NCBI GenBank assembly: GCA_946807835.1
Contig: OX327697.1
Span: 22,950,001 to 23,014,000 of the forward strand
DNA length: 64,000 nt
Source of the DNA: Ailanthus altissimus
Taxonomy: Eukaryota; Streptophyta; Magnoliopsida; Sapindales; Simaroubaceae
Direction of reading: 5' to 3'
Of this stretch, positions 1 to 11,490 are shown in pieces (positions within the stretch are counted from its first letter, which is position 1; each line of letters opens with the position of its first letter). The notes beneath the pieces were generated by a model. The model saw nothing but the letters and a program-made list of their open reading frames with translations. It was not told the DNA's origin and searched no databases. Position numbers and translations under genes: made by a program.

Positions 1-2886
1 TTGGAATTCCACGTCTGCAAGAAATCTTGACGATTGCTTCAAAGGATATTAAGACTCCAGTTATGACATGCCCCTTGCAAGTGGGGAAAACAAAGTGAGT
101 TGCTTACCGTTTCATTCTGACACTCTAGATTCTTCTTCCTTGCTCTTTAAGTGACACCGGAGACAGTGTCTAGATTGGTGGATCAGATCAGAATGTAATG
201 TTGAGTATTATCACAACTTAATATTAAGAGTTCTTGTACGGGAAGAATACAAATTGTGTTTCTAGAATTGGAGTTCTTTTTTTTTTTCTTCTTTTTTCTT
301 TTGATAGTCATTTATTTACCAATTTTAGGCTTGCAACTTACTGTATCTTCCTTGTGCAGGGATGATGCAAAGTGTATTGCTGACAAGTTAAAGAAAATTA
401 CAGTTGCAGATATAGTGGAGAGAATTGATGTAAAAGCCAGGGCATTTACTGTTCATGATGGCCAGATGTGTACAGTTTATATTCTTAAAATGAAGCTTCA
501 CAAACCTAAAAACTATCCACAATACACTGATATCACTGTGGAAGACTGGGAGGAAATTTTGGAGGTTGTATTTGTCAGAGAGTTGGAGGATGCTGTACAG
601 AATCATTTGCTTCTGCTCTCCAAAATTAGTGGCATAAAGAATGTCGCGTCAGGCTCGCCATCAAAGCCTTCAAATGAGATGGATGAAGAAGTTTCTGGCA
701 TTGGATCACAACATAGGGTAGACAATGATGATGATGTAGATGAAGAAGGTGGTGATGATGCTGAGGATCTTGGTATGGATGCGGAAAAGCAGAAACAGCG
801 AGCAACTGATGAGAGGGACTATGAGGATGGTTCTGAAGAGGAACTGAATGAAGGGGTTTCATCGGCTGGATTTGGGAGTGATATTGATCAGGCTGAGAAT
901 GAAAGTGAAAACACCGAGGCTGAAAATGCAATTGAAAATAATCAGGTCGAAAATGAGATTGAGAATAGTAAGGATTATGCCTCTGAAAATCTAAAAGCCC
1001 CTATGCCAAATTCAAATAAGAAAAAGAGCAAATCAGAGAAAAAACGGACGAAAGTCAGAGCAAAATTAGTTAAAAAGGAAACTGATAGAGCAATCTATGT
1101 GGCAGCAAGGGGAATGCACTTTGAGGCTCATTTCAAATTTATTAATGAACCTTATATATTGCTGGCTGAGGTACTCACATCTTCATTTTCTCATCTTTAT
1201 CATTGTATTTGTCTTATCTCTATAGCAGACAAAATGCTTTTAGGATAGCCAGAATTTCTTATCGTTTTTTACGCTACTGCTAACCTCTCTTTAAAAATAA
1301 GCTCCATTCCTGCTTTGAACAGAAGAGGTCTTTGATTCTCTGTTGTTGAACTTTGAGTTCTCAAAATTTTATGGCTAATCTTGCATTTAACTGCACTTGA
1401 GTATATAGGGAGAGTGCTATGAGATTATGTGCAATACACAATTATGGGTATAAATCTGACCAGTTCTCAGGAAGATTGACTTTTAACCTGTTATTGAAAT
1501 GTCCTTTAATGCTTTTTGGTGGTGTAGCATTAAAGTTGGAATTGTTTGGAGTTGTGAAATTGGAACATGGTCTGTAAAATTGGTCTATGTTGAAATTATA
1601 CGAAAGAAACAGTTATCATATCTTAATTATTGACAAAGTTCAGTATCGAATTGGAATTATTTATTCTGAAATATATTTATCATGTCTTCCACAAACTTAC
1701 ATTAAATACTTGATATTCAGCATCTGTTGTCCAAATCTGAGAGAAATAAGGATACGTATGTGAAAAACTACTGAAGCTTGATTAAAATGCTTCCTTTCTA
1801 CCTTTAAAAAGCAACTTTTTCAAAAGATGAAGTCTTTCATTTTTCTTTCTGGGGTAACATCAACCTTTGAGAGACTGAAAGATATTTTACTTCTATTTTC
1901 CATGAGCTTAAACACTGTCTTCCAGAAGTACATGAAAGATATTTTACTTCTGTTTTCCATGAGCTTAAACTTTGTCTTCCAGAAGTACAATCTAATACCT
2001 ATAAATTGGCTTGGAAACAGCATTTTTTACTTCTTTTTAATTGTTAAAAAGAAGTAAAAAGCTAACAATTAGTTAGCCTACCAAAAGGAAATGTTGATTG
2101 AAGTTGTTTCAAATAATTTTTTATAGAGTTTAAACTAAACTCAAATTGAGATGTTGAATGAAAATGTACCATGTGGACCCTCTTGCTCATCATCGGGCAC
2201 TTGTGATTTAGCATTTCAGATGTTTATAACTGTACATTCTCTGATCCTTCTCTCGAAGATGAATGTTATTCTTGTTTTGTCATTTGCAGATTGCTGAGCA
2301 TACAGCAAAGAAGGTTTACATCCAGAGTTCGGGGAAGATAGATCAGTGTCAAGTAACTAACTGCAAAGAAAGTCAAGTGATTTACTATGGAAAAGATCTG
2401 AATAAGAGGGAAGATATCAAGCCCGAAGAAAAAGAGAAAATCCAGGCACTGCATACAACAGGAGTTGATTTCCATGCATTTTGGCGATTGCAAGATTTTC
2501 TCGATGTCAGGTACATTTACTCGAATAACATTCAAGGCATGCTAGAAACATATGGTGTAGAAGCTGCCAGGGAAACTATCATTAGGGAGATAAAGCATGT
2601 TTTCGGTTCTTATGGGATCTCTGTCAATATTCGACACCTAAATCTGATTGCTGACTTTATGACCCACTCGGGCGGCTATCGTCCAATGAGCCGACTTGGG
2701 GGCATAGCAGAATCAGTATCACCTTTTAGTAAAATGACTTTTGAGACCGCATCTAAGTTCATTGTTGAAGCAGCATCATATGGGGAGGTGGACAAGTTAG
2801 AAACTCCATCTGCTAGGATCTGTCTTGGGTTGCCAGTAAAGGTGGGTACCGGATCTTTTGACTTAATGCAGAAAGTAGAGGCTTAA
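1..2886 (+). CDS. NRPA1: DNA-directed RNA polymerase I subunit 1 (largest subunit), C-terminal exons, partial
   Basis: Catalytic largest subunit of nucleolar RNA polymerase I, which transcribes 45S pre-rRNA. Three exons fit: <1-94, 360-1170 and 2290-2886, with GT-AG junctions and phases that join cleanly (AA+G gives Lys at the first junction). The 5' part starts with GIPRLQEIL, a conserved Rpb1 domain 5 motif. The middle exon carries KITVADI, then an acidic, low-complexity stretch (Asp/Glu/Asn-rich, about 660-1080), the Pol I-specific insertion. The last exon has GVEAARETIIREI, YGISVNIRHLNLIAD, GGYRPMSR and TPSARICLGLP, and stops at 2884-2886, the usual C-terminus. These motifs match plant NRPA1 as I know it, not NRPB1: there is no heptad tail. 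The N-terminal part is outside the window. The last intron (1171-2289) is long and holds a small tandem duplication. Confidence 0.96.
1876..1988. repeat. 57-bp tandem duplication in the last NRPA1 intron
   Basis: Two near-identical adjacent copies, 1876-1932 and 1933-1988, each beginning TGAAAGATATTTTACTTCT and ending CCAGAAGTAC. Only a few bases differ, so the duplication is young. It lies inside the intron and does not touch a splice site. Confidence 0.9.
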
Positions 2887-3877
2887 TATAGAAAAAGTTA
2901 GCATTAGGTTGATACCTAGTGTTTGCTGATTTCAAATGTAAAAAGTTTGGTCTGTTGATGTGTGAGCTGTACAAGATTTTTCAAAGAAATCGATTATTTA
3001 TTTATTTATTGTAATACTTGAGCATCTTAGCTACACTAGCTTTCTATTTGTTGTTTTAGTCCTATAAGGGTTTCCAGTGTAAGCTATAGGTTGATCAAAT
3101 TAAGATGTACTTTGCAAGGTTTCTCCAGATGTTGGTATTGCTGATGAGATTTTTGGTTGTTTCAACACTTGGAGAAAACAAGAAGATTTACTCAACCATT
3201 GAGGATCTTAGCAATGCTATTGCTGACTGTTCCTGGGCACGCCTGAGTTTATTATTATTGTTTTTTTATTAGAATAACTAATGGTTCTATAAGGACAACA
3301 TTGCTTAATTTTTCAACCAATTTTAGCAAATATCACGTCAATAATTTTTATAAGTATGAATGTAATAGATATTTATTGGTAGAAGTATAAATTATGTGAT
3401 ACATCCATCCACTTAAGGTACTTGAAAACATGTTACTCAAGTAGCATGCCACTGCCTCTCACCGACTATTGCGAACTTATAGCTTTGCCTTATCAGTTAT
3501 CACTGAATCACTAACTTCTGTCTTCAAATGCAATACATTATGAGTCCAGAACAGAATAGTCAAAACACTTATTAAATAGAGAAAAAACCTTATCAATATT
3601 GACAACTCGCATAAACTTTATGACCCCAAATGCAATATACATGGGAGGACTTGAAGTGCAGATTTTGAAGGCAGAAATCAAATACAACCCTAAAGGCAGT
3701 GCCAGTACACATCATTAATATAAATTGCAATGGGTGCAAAATGTTAACGCCCACTCATATCACCCAAGAACCAAAAGAGAATCTAGGTTCAAGTTGAAGA
3801 GAGTTCAGCCCCGTCATGGAGTGAAACAAATTATTGCCTTGTGTTTTCTTTGATTAACCTTATGACTGATTCTAGGT
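2887..3877. other. Convergent 3' region between NRPA1 and LST8
   Basis: About 1 kb separating two stop codons that face each other. It should contain both 3' UTRs and poly(A) sites. An open stretch of about 45 codons at 3129-3272 has no recognised homology and is most simply 3' UTR of NRPA1. No other gene is seen. Confidence 0.6.
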
Positions 3878-6800
3878 TCAAGAGGCAGATGGTTCAGCTC
3901 CATCGTGGAGAGCACAACAAGTGGTTGCTTTGTGGTGCCCCTGATACACTCTAATGTCTTCACCAGTTGACATAGACCAGAGTCTGGCAGTTGTATCAGC
4001 AGAGGCTGCATATCAAGGAAGTAAACATTTATATTTAACGAACTAAGATGTCGCTATAAACTAACAGCACGAGGTGCCTTCCTCCGTATGAGCCCAAGTG
4101 ATAGAATGATAATAAATCGTCAAATCTCTGTATGCATACTGTCTCAAAATGGAACAAATGAAAGAAAATAAGAATGGAAGAAAAACTCTGCTCGATATCA
4201 GATCATAAGACTCCAAACCCAACCTAATTTTCTTTCTTCTTTTAATGGGGTTATGCAGCAGAACAACACTAGGTAACATCCTAGGACACAATAAGACTTG
4301 ATTGCCAACTCAAATAGTTCAAAAACAGAAGTGTGGGCCTTGGCTATGGTCAGACTTTAAAGGAATAAGCAGTTAAGTTAAACATTGTTCTTTTAGATTA
4401 TATTTCAACGGCCAAGTACCTGTTATAAGATAGGCACCATCTACTGAGAAAACACAGTCCCATACCCACCGTTGATGCCCTGGATAACACATGAAACAAA
4501 AATCAATTTAGTAGTGGTTTCATACAAATTACTGTAGGCTCCACAGAACAGCAACTATGAAACATACCTACTAAGGTTTTCTCTAATGTAAAACCATCAA
4601 CGTTCCATATCTTGACAGTGTGGTCAGAGGATGCAGTGGCAAGATATCTAGAAGATACAACAGTCACTATTACATGAACATCAAGTCACAGCAGATTACC
4701 AAGTAGAACTAAAAAATTTTATATTTATACAGAGAATGAGGTAATAAAACCTGTGGGGATCACAAAACTCCGGAGAAAGGAGACATTTGAGGATGTATCC
4801 GTTATGTGCTTGCAGTTTATGAAGTGGCTCAAAGTTGGTCATAGTCTGGCAGGAAAAAAGAAGTGTGATGTTCGGAAGTCAAATCTGATCTACAGGGAAA
4901 CATCACATGGTTGATATGCAAGAAAAGGCTACCTGGGTCCCCCGCATCAAGCGCCAAACGTAACATGTTCCATGATTATTTGCCGCAACCACCAGGCTTC
5001 CATCCCACATAACTGTTAAAGACCTTACAGCTGTATCCACTTCTGGCACCTAGGTTAAGAACGTAAATTGCCAGAAAAAGGAAAAGCAAAGTAAAAAAAG
5101 AAAGCAAAATAATTTTCCAAAGTACCTCCCATTTTCAGGAGGTGTGTACGTGTGAGAAAGAGCGAGGGAGCACCACATTGTACTCTCATCATAATCCTCG
5201 TCTGTTCTACCTCTCTTCTCTTTTTTTCCCCTCAAGAGAGGGGAACATAATGCAATGGCAAGCCAGAAATTTTAAGGGCATCAAAACTATTGGCACATTC
5301 TATGATATTTCAATCTGATAATCGTGACATAGTCACACCCCTCCAATTTGATTTTTTGACTCCCGAATATTCAATTGACTAATTTTTTCTTGATAAAAGA
5401 AAGTATGAGTCAAGATGCCTCTATATTTGGATTTGCGCAAACAGACTCTCTTGGATGGGTGGAAATCCTTTCCGGTAAATGAGGATGAAGATAGAAAACA
5501 ATAGCACTAAATATAAATACATCAGGCGAGCCCTGAATCCAATAATAAGCTTTGAAATCCAACAATTTAATTCCTTGTCTTACATCCTGATGCTATAAAA
5601 TAATTGTTCTCAATCCATATGGCTCTAAAGCTCATTTACAAGTAAAAAGGTTCTTTCTCCCTCTTTTATCAATTTTCACATAGAAGCCTCTGGATATATT
5701 CTATATGCCTTTTTAACAAACCACAAGAACTAGCCTTCTCAAAAAAATAATATCCCTATCATAAAACAATTCCTAAATGTCATGAAGTTTTTTAATCTAG
5801 TTAGAAGACTAGAAATAATAGAAAAGAGAAGAATAATACCAATTCACAACTGCATGAATTTGCTGTTAAATCCCACACACGAATATTCCCGTTTTGGTCT
5901 CCAGATATCAGTTCAGTCTGCAAAAGCGTAGAACACAATAATTGCAGGATATTAAACCTAAAGCAAAAGCACTGCAAAGAAGAAGATGACGCAGAAGAAG
6001 GAAATTAAGGGATCTTAATCAACCTTGTTTTGCGGGTGACAGAAAATTTTGTCAAGAGTTTGATTGGGATGGAGAAAAGAAAAGGAGATTTATACATCTT
6101 AATGGACCCAATTTTATAACAGGAAAGAGACAAGCTTGCTTCAAGATCAAAAACTTGAAAGTTAATCTATCTCTAGCAAACAAAATCATAGTCATGAAGA
6201 AGAAAATTTTATGTAGATACTAGGTCAGACAAAAGGAAAGGAAATATATAAATCTCAATGAACTTAATTTTACAACAGGAGAGTGGCTGGCATTACCTCA
6301 AGACCAAGAACTTGTTAGTCAATTTATCTCTAGACAACAAATCAAATTCTTGATCCAAACATCAAATCATGGTAGCAAATGGCAATACCAGGTGAATTTG
6401 CTTTTATTGCATTTCTATGGCAATCCCCTTAAGATAAGATGGACTATACAGGAATCTGCCAGGTTGTGCAGCCAATTCAAATTCACATCTAAACGCTCAT
6501 AAATTGACCTGTATAAAACGCTCATCCCATAAAATTTTTGATTCACCTATTTTCTTAATGTTTACTAAACATAATTTCAAAATTTTATTTCCAATGTCCC
6601 ACAAAACCAGCAACATTTTGAGAAAGCAACTTAGCAAGTTACCATTACAGGGAAGATTAATGAATCCAACTAGAATCCAAAATGCAAATGAGAATACTCA
6701 AAAAACCTTGATTACAGGCAAGCCAGAAGAAATACAAAAGGAAAAAACAAAAATTGTAGATAAAAAAGAACCAGATTGGTTCTTACTTCCAAATACTACA

Positions 6801-7875
6801 TTTCTACAAAAAAAATACATCCTTCTACAACTTCTAAGCAGCTACTTGGAAGCAATGTCATACTTTGTGAAAGATAATGAGGTGGTTGAAAGATAATATA
6901 TTACTTAACCTGATTTGGGTGTAATACAACTGTATTAACTGCAGCACGACTTTCATACTCCATTTGACAAACTGGAGCCCTGCATTTGACTTAGAAATAT
7001 AAGTACAAGTCTTAAGGATTTCCAAGCCATGGGCATTAAATATAACTGTTTAAACTACCAACAGATCCAGCATTGACTTTCTATGTAGGGTTTATAAGTT
7101 TACCTTAAATCCCAAATCTTTACTGTACCATCCTCAGAACCTGAATACATCCAGTTTCCATCACACTGAAACCCCACTGCCATAACATTATTAGTATGCT
7201 GATCATAGCTCATTACCTGCCATTTAACTCCAAAAAAGTTTAAATGGGTCAATGAAATAAAGAACTAATGGCATATAGAAATTTGAAAACAAAAACTTAT
7301 CAAAAGATTGAAAAATGATACGCACAGGTTGCGGACTGCTTGAGTTAACATCAAACAACCGTATGTGTGGATTGCCTGCTGCAGCCAGGCACTGTTTATT
7401 TGGACTTATCTCCAGCCGGTTAACTTGCTGTACCCATTCTCTTAAACATCAAATCTCACATTAACCCACCAAAAAAGATCAAAAGAAAAAGAGTAACACT
7501 TTAATTACAAGAACTGCAAACTTTAACGCATCTGCAAAGAGAACACTAGCACAAGAAACAAAGCAAGAGTAAAAACTAAAATATTTCATTTATCTACAAA
7601 GTAAACTAATTCAGGTTGGTAGCTTTAACTTCTGAATCAGTTAGTTTCAATAATCAATTCACAATATAACTCATGTCTAAACAAAGATTAACAAACCAAA
7701 AACGACGCAGAATCATTAAAAAAAAATTACTAAAACAACAAAGAAATCATATAATTGAAGGACAAACCGAATCTGGGTATTGGATGGTACGATAGCAGCG
7801 GCCGCTTTTTGCCTCCCAAAATTTGATTGTGTGATCATAACTAGCTGTTGCAAGTATCACTGATGGCTGTGTCAT
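3878..7875 (-). CDS. LST8: Target of rapamycin complex subunit LST8 (WD40 repeat protein), complete
   Basis: Seven-bladed WD40 protein that binds and stabilises the TOR kinase domain. Ten exons fit on the minus strand: complement of 3878-4005, 4420-4479, 4568-4647, 4751-4845, 4933-5049, 5840-5917, 6910-6979, 7104-7216, 7326-7427 and 7768-7875. All junctions are GT-AG, phases agree, and the total is 951 nt (316 codons plus stop), close to the roughly 305 residues of Arabidopsis LST8. The start gives [20 protein letters not shown]. Later blades show [65 protein letters not shown] and [15 protein letters not shown]; the end is [15 protein letters not shown] plus a short tail. No frame break is seen. 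Assignment rests on remembered LST8 motifs and is firm. Confidence 0.96.
6078..6390. repeat. Diverged tandem duplication of about 157 bp in the fourth LST8 intron
   Basis: Copy one (about 6078-6234) and copy two (about 6235-6390) share blocks such as GGAGATTTATA / GGAAATATATA, an AATTTTAYAACAGGA block and ATCTCTAG. They are clearly diverged, hence old. Both lie in the roughly 1-kb intron between the exons ending at 6910 and starting at 5917. Confidence 0.6.
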
Positions 7876-8160
7876 CTTAACTCCTACTGGTCAACATAAT
7901 TAATAACTTAATCACCAAATATGAATTTAACATCAGCAGGATTTAAAAGAACCCAGAATAAGAAAATCAATTTATCAAATGCCGGTGATAGAATGGACCA
8001 TATAGATAAAGATCAAAGTTTTTTTTTTTTAAACCATAAAAATGAAATGTTTGAAATCAAAATGAGAAGATGATTAACCAACATTTGATTACCTTTTAAG
8101 TCACGTGAAAATTATGAGGTTAGCGGAAATTCAGAATTGGGAATTAGGGTTTTAAAGGGT
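7876..8160 (-). promoter_or_regulatory. LST8 5' leader with G-box and telo-box, probable 5' UTR intron
   Basis: Read on the minus strand, a telo-box AAAACCCTAA (8144-8153) and a palindromic G-box CACGTG (8102-8107) lie upstream of the start codon. A good donor (AAAAG/GTAATC, boundary 8093/8092) and an acceptor (CCAGTAG, about 7884-7888) suggest a short 5' UTR intron; this is inferred. Telo-boxes are a known feature of plant ribosomal and growth gene leaders, which suits a TOR component. Confidence 0.5.
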
Positions 8161-9143
8161 TTTTGGGAGTTAAAGAGAGGACGTAGCATTGTTGGTTATT
8201 TTTTTTTTTAATGTCACGAAAATACATATGATTCTAATAATCTTTCTGCATTTTTTAATGAAATAATGCAGCAACTGACCTGTAGAACGTAGCGGAGTAC
8301 GTGCATGTTCAGCTGGCCGGTCAAAAAAAAGTTATTTTAATGTTAAAAAGTTTTTTTAAAATAAAATATTTAATTGTAATTAAAGAAGAATTTTTAAAGA
8401 TTAAAAAAAAATATTTTGTTTTTATTTGTAAAAAGTTGAAAATTTGAGTTTTTAAAAATATAATTTTTTAATTTTTTTTTATATATTTATGTATTAATAT
8501 ATATCATGTTAATATTTTTTTAATTTTATATTATATTTTTAATAAAAATAAATTATATTTAATTAATATATTTTTAATATTTTATTAAAAGTTACTGATC
8601 TCTATATTTTTATAATCATTATTTTTTTTATAAAATTTTATTATTTCTTTGTCATAGGTATGTAGTATTTATTTTATTTTATATTTTAATCAAAACATAA
8701 TAATTTATTTAATTCATTAATTTTTATGTATTAATTTTATTTGCATTCTTGTTAATTTGTAATTATTAATATTTAAAATTTTAATTATTTTATCCATTAT
8801 TTCAACAACGATCACAAAATTAAATTTAGCATGAATCGTTTTATGTTGTCTATAAAAATATGTTAATAAATTTTAAAAATTAAATTGTAAATTTTATTTT
8901 ATATAAAAAAAATTTAACTGTCTAAATTTAAATATAAGCTATATTAAATGTCTTTTTTATTAATATAAATACTTTTAATAATATGTAATCAAACAATCAA
9001 TTATTTTAAAATAATATTTTTAATAAATAATCATATGATTAATAATTTTTTATTTAAAAAAATTCTAATTTAAAAAAATTTATTTGAAAAACTTAACTAA
9101 ATGGGTTCTTAATATAAGAATTGGGCTATTAGTAATAATTTTA
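8161..9143. other. AT-rich intergenic DNA, no gene seen
   Basis: From about 8330 the sequence is almost purely A and T, with long A and T runs and no open frame of interest. The part next to LST8 may still hold promoter. Confidence 0.6.
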
Positions 9144-9260
9144 TTTTATTTGATAATTTTGTTTGTACCCCCAACTTAAAAATCCCCATTGTGATAATTT
9201 TATTTGATAATTTTGTTTGTACCCCCAACTTAAAAATCCCCATTGTGATAATTTTATTTG
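9144..9260. repeat. 54-bp tandem repeat, about 2.2 copies
   Basis: The unit contains GTTTGTACCCCCAACTTAA (first copy from 9161, second from 9215) and ends GTGATAATTTTATTTG. The copies appear identical, so the duplication is recent. Confidence 0.92.
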
Positions 9261-9282
9261 ATTACAACTTTTATCTTTCCTA

Positions 9283-9326
9283 AAATTATATAGAAGAACA
9301 GATCAAATTATATAGAAGAACAGATC
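9283..9326. repeat. 22-bp tandem duplication
   Basis: AAATTATATAGAAGAACAGA plus TC occurs at 9283-9304 and again at 9305-9326 without a difference. It lies just after the 54-bp repeat, so this short interval duplicated twice independently. Confidence 0.92.
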
Positions 9327-9359
9327 ATGGCTCTAATTAGACTCCATTCTTAATTAGGG

Positions 9360-9740
9360 GCGATATTGGGTTTGGATCCAAATTTGGAATTGATTCACTA
9401 TTGTCGATTTAGGTTCAGTCCAAATTGATCCAATCCGCTAAGGGATAATAAACCGATCCAGTTCAAACCGACATTGTCGGTTTGGATTGTCAATTTGAAT
9501 CGAAGCTTAAAAGTTAGGTTAAAATTTTAAATTAAACCATTTTATAATAAAAATCTAAAAAATAATTTTCATATGTTATTTTTTATAAAATTAATTTTTA
9601 ATTAAATGGGTTCAGTTTATGTTGCTTTGATTTGAGAATTGATAGATCATCAGTTTGACATTTCTTATTCCCATAAATTGAATTAATAAATGCCTACACT
9701 GAACCGAATTGTTAATTTAGACCAATTCAATTAAAATGTG
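9360..9740. other. Degenerate repeat rich in GGTTTGGAT / AACCGA words, with a perfect hairpin
   Basis: Repeated words related to TTGGTTTGGATCCAAAT and AAACCGA run on both strands, a composition seen in dispersed plant repeats. A perfect 9-bp stem CAAACCGAC / GTCGGTTTG with a 3-base loop lies at 9464-9484. The element type cannot be stated. Confidence 0.4.
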
Positions 9741-9877
9741 TCCACTTTTATTCTTGACTAAAAATCAAAATTTAAAGACATAGTATCGTAAATTTGTATT
9801 CTTTTTCAATTCTACTATAAAATGAGTTGCAATTCTAATCTTAGTTTATTTTTAGTGAGAGTAATCCAATTCATTAG

Positions 9878-10030
9878 TAGATTACGTAATTCATTATATG
9901 ACAAATTTTTAAATATATGACAGTATTTTATAATATATTATAAATTATATAAAAATTATAAATTTATTAAATAATAACATATAATAGTATTATTCAATAT
10001 ATATAACAAGTTATGTAATTTTTTAAATTA
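9878..10030. mobile_element. MITE-like palindromic element, family 2, copy 1
   Basis: The ends are imperfect inverted repeats (TTACGTAATTCATTATATG at left; TATATAACAAGTTATGTAA at right). The core ATTATAAATTATATAAAAAT recurs at 16679-16698. Short, AT-rich, without coding potential. Confidence 0.5.
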
Positions 10031-10082
10031 ATTATATATATATATATAAACATATGCAATCACCCTAAAATTATATTTGCAT

Positions 10083-10330
10083 TTTTTTTTTGTTAAGTCT
10101 TGAAAAGAGACCGAGAGAGAGACTTGGGAAAAAGGGGGCCAGGGTTCTTTGGTTGTCTTCTTCTTCTAGTATTTTTCTTATTTTTTCATTTTTGTAAAAA
10201 TTGTAAGAGAATGAGTGCTGTTTGTATCACTCTTGTCAATTCGATTTAATAGTTGAGAAGAATAATTGTTTTGAGCTTGAGTGAATGTAGGTTTCAAAAT
10301 TTGAAATTAGTCTAAATATAAATTACTTTC
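10083..10330 (+). mobile_element. Degraded copia-type LTR fragment
   Basis: The block GAGCTTGAGTGAATGTAGGT resembles GAGCCCGAGTGGATGTAGGC in the LTRs of the copia element at 18587-23649, and a TTCTTCTTCT / GGTTGT leader-like segment lies upstream at a similar distance. No second LTR or internal region was found, so this is a solo or truncated remnant. Confidence 0.45.
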
Positions 10331-11280
10331 TTGTTTGCATAATTGCTTTGTTCTTTTTTTTTTCTTCTTTTCATTCTTGTGATATTTGTGAAATCTTGTG
10401 TTGATTCATAACTATTTTGATGGTAACATTTACAAATTTAATTACTTCTTCCAAAAATCTTTTTTCTTTTTATGAATAATCTTCCAAAAATCTTTTATTC
10501 ATCTTGTTATTATTATTATTATTATCTAATTTCAATTCATCAACTAATGATCTTGTAAGTGTGTTTTCAAAACTATATTTATATAGAACAACACATTATT
10601 GCTTAGAAAGAGTATAATGCATTTAACTTCAAAGAAACTCAATCTTGTGATGCAATTTGAGCTCCAATCCTTAGTGTCTTAACATAACAATGTATCTTTC
10701 CAAAAAAAAAACAAAAAAACAATGTATCATTACTATGTATATTGAAAATTTAATCATCAATTGCCCCAAATATTGGAGGAACAAATTTAATTTGTATTTG
10801 TGTTCGGTCGGGATCAATGCTGATATTCATATTAATTTAATTCTCTTCTTCCTATATAAGAAATTAAATTTGGTTATATCAATCGGATGAACCATTGGAT
10901 GGTCAAGAATATTTGACAATGAGACTAAAAAAATAAAAACCCCAATAATCTAAAGGTAATATTGAGATAATATTAATTGCATGATGTGTTGTTACTTGAG
11001 TTCTTGAGAAATAGGAGAGATACTGGGTGCATAAAGTCATGTTGAAACTCTTTTATGTAGAAATTGTGTTAACTTAATTCTAATAACTAGCTAGTCATTT
11101 TCTCAAGTTTTATAGACTTCTTGCTTTCTATAGAAAGTGTTGGGTGTGAAAAGGACGGAGCAAGAGTTTGGTATTGTGAGGGTCAAATTTAGAAAGTTAA
11201 TTATGTACACAATATGAATGTCTATTTTAAGGGTATTAAATAATAAATACTCACTTATTTATTAAAAAATATATGTTGAA
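10331..11280. other. Intergenic DNA, no gene seen
   Basis: AT-rich single-copy-looking sequence with a short ATT microsatellite near 10508-10525 and no convincing coding frame. Confidence 0.5.
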
Positions 11281-11490
11281 GTGATTAGTATTCGTATAAA
11301 ATAATATAATATTTTTTAAATAATATTTTAAATTTTTTTATTTAAAATTGATGTGTTAAGTAATTATTTAATAATAAATAATATAAATATAAAATTTATT
11401 TATTTTATTATTTTATAATTATATGGTATATTATTAAAGATAAAAAAATTTAAAATATTATTAAAAAAATAAAGCATTATTCTAGCAGTA
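11281..11490. mobile_element. MITE-like palindromic element, family 1, copy 1
   Basis: The left part has ATAATATTTTTTAAATAATA followed by GATGTGTTAAGTAATTATT; the right part carries the inverted counterpart AAATTTAAAATATTATTAA ... GCATTATTCTAGC. The same arrangement recurs at 15952-16110 and 61450-61640. No coding potential. Confidence 0.55.
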
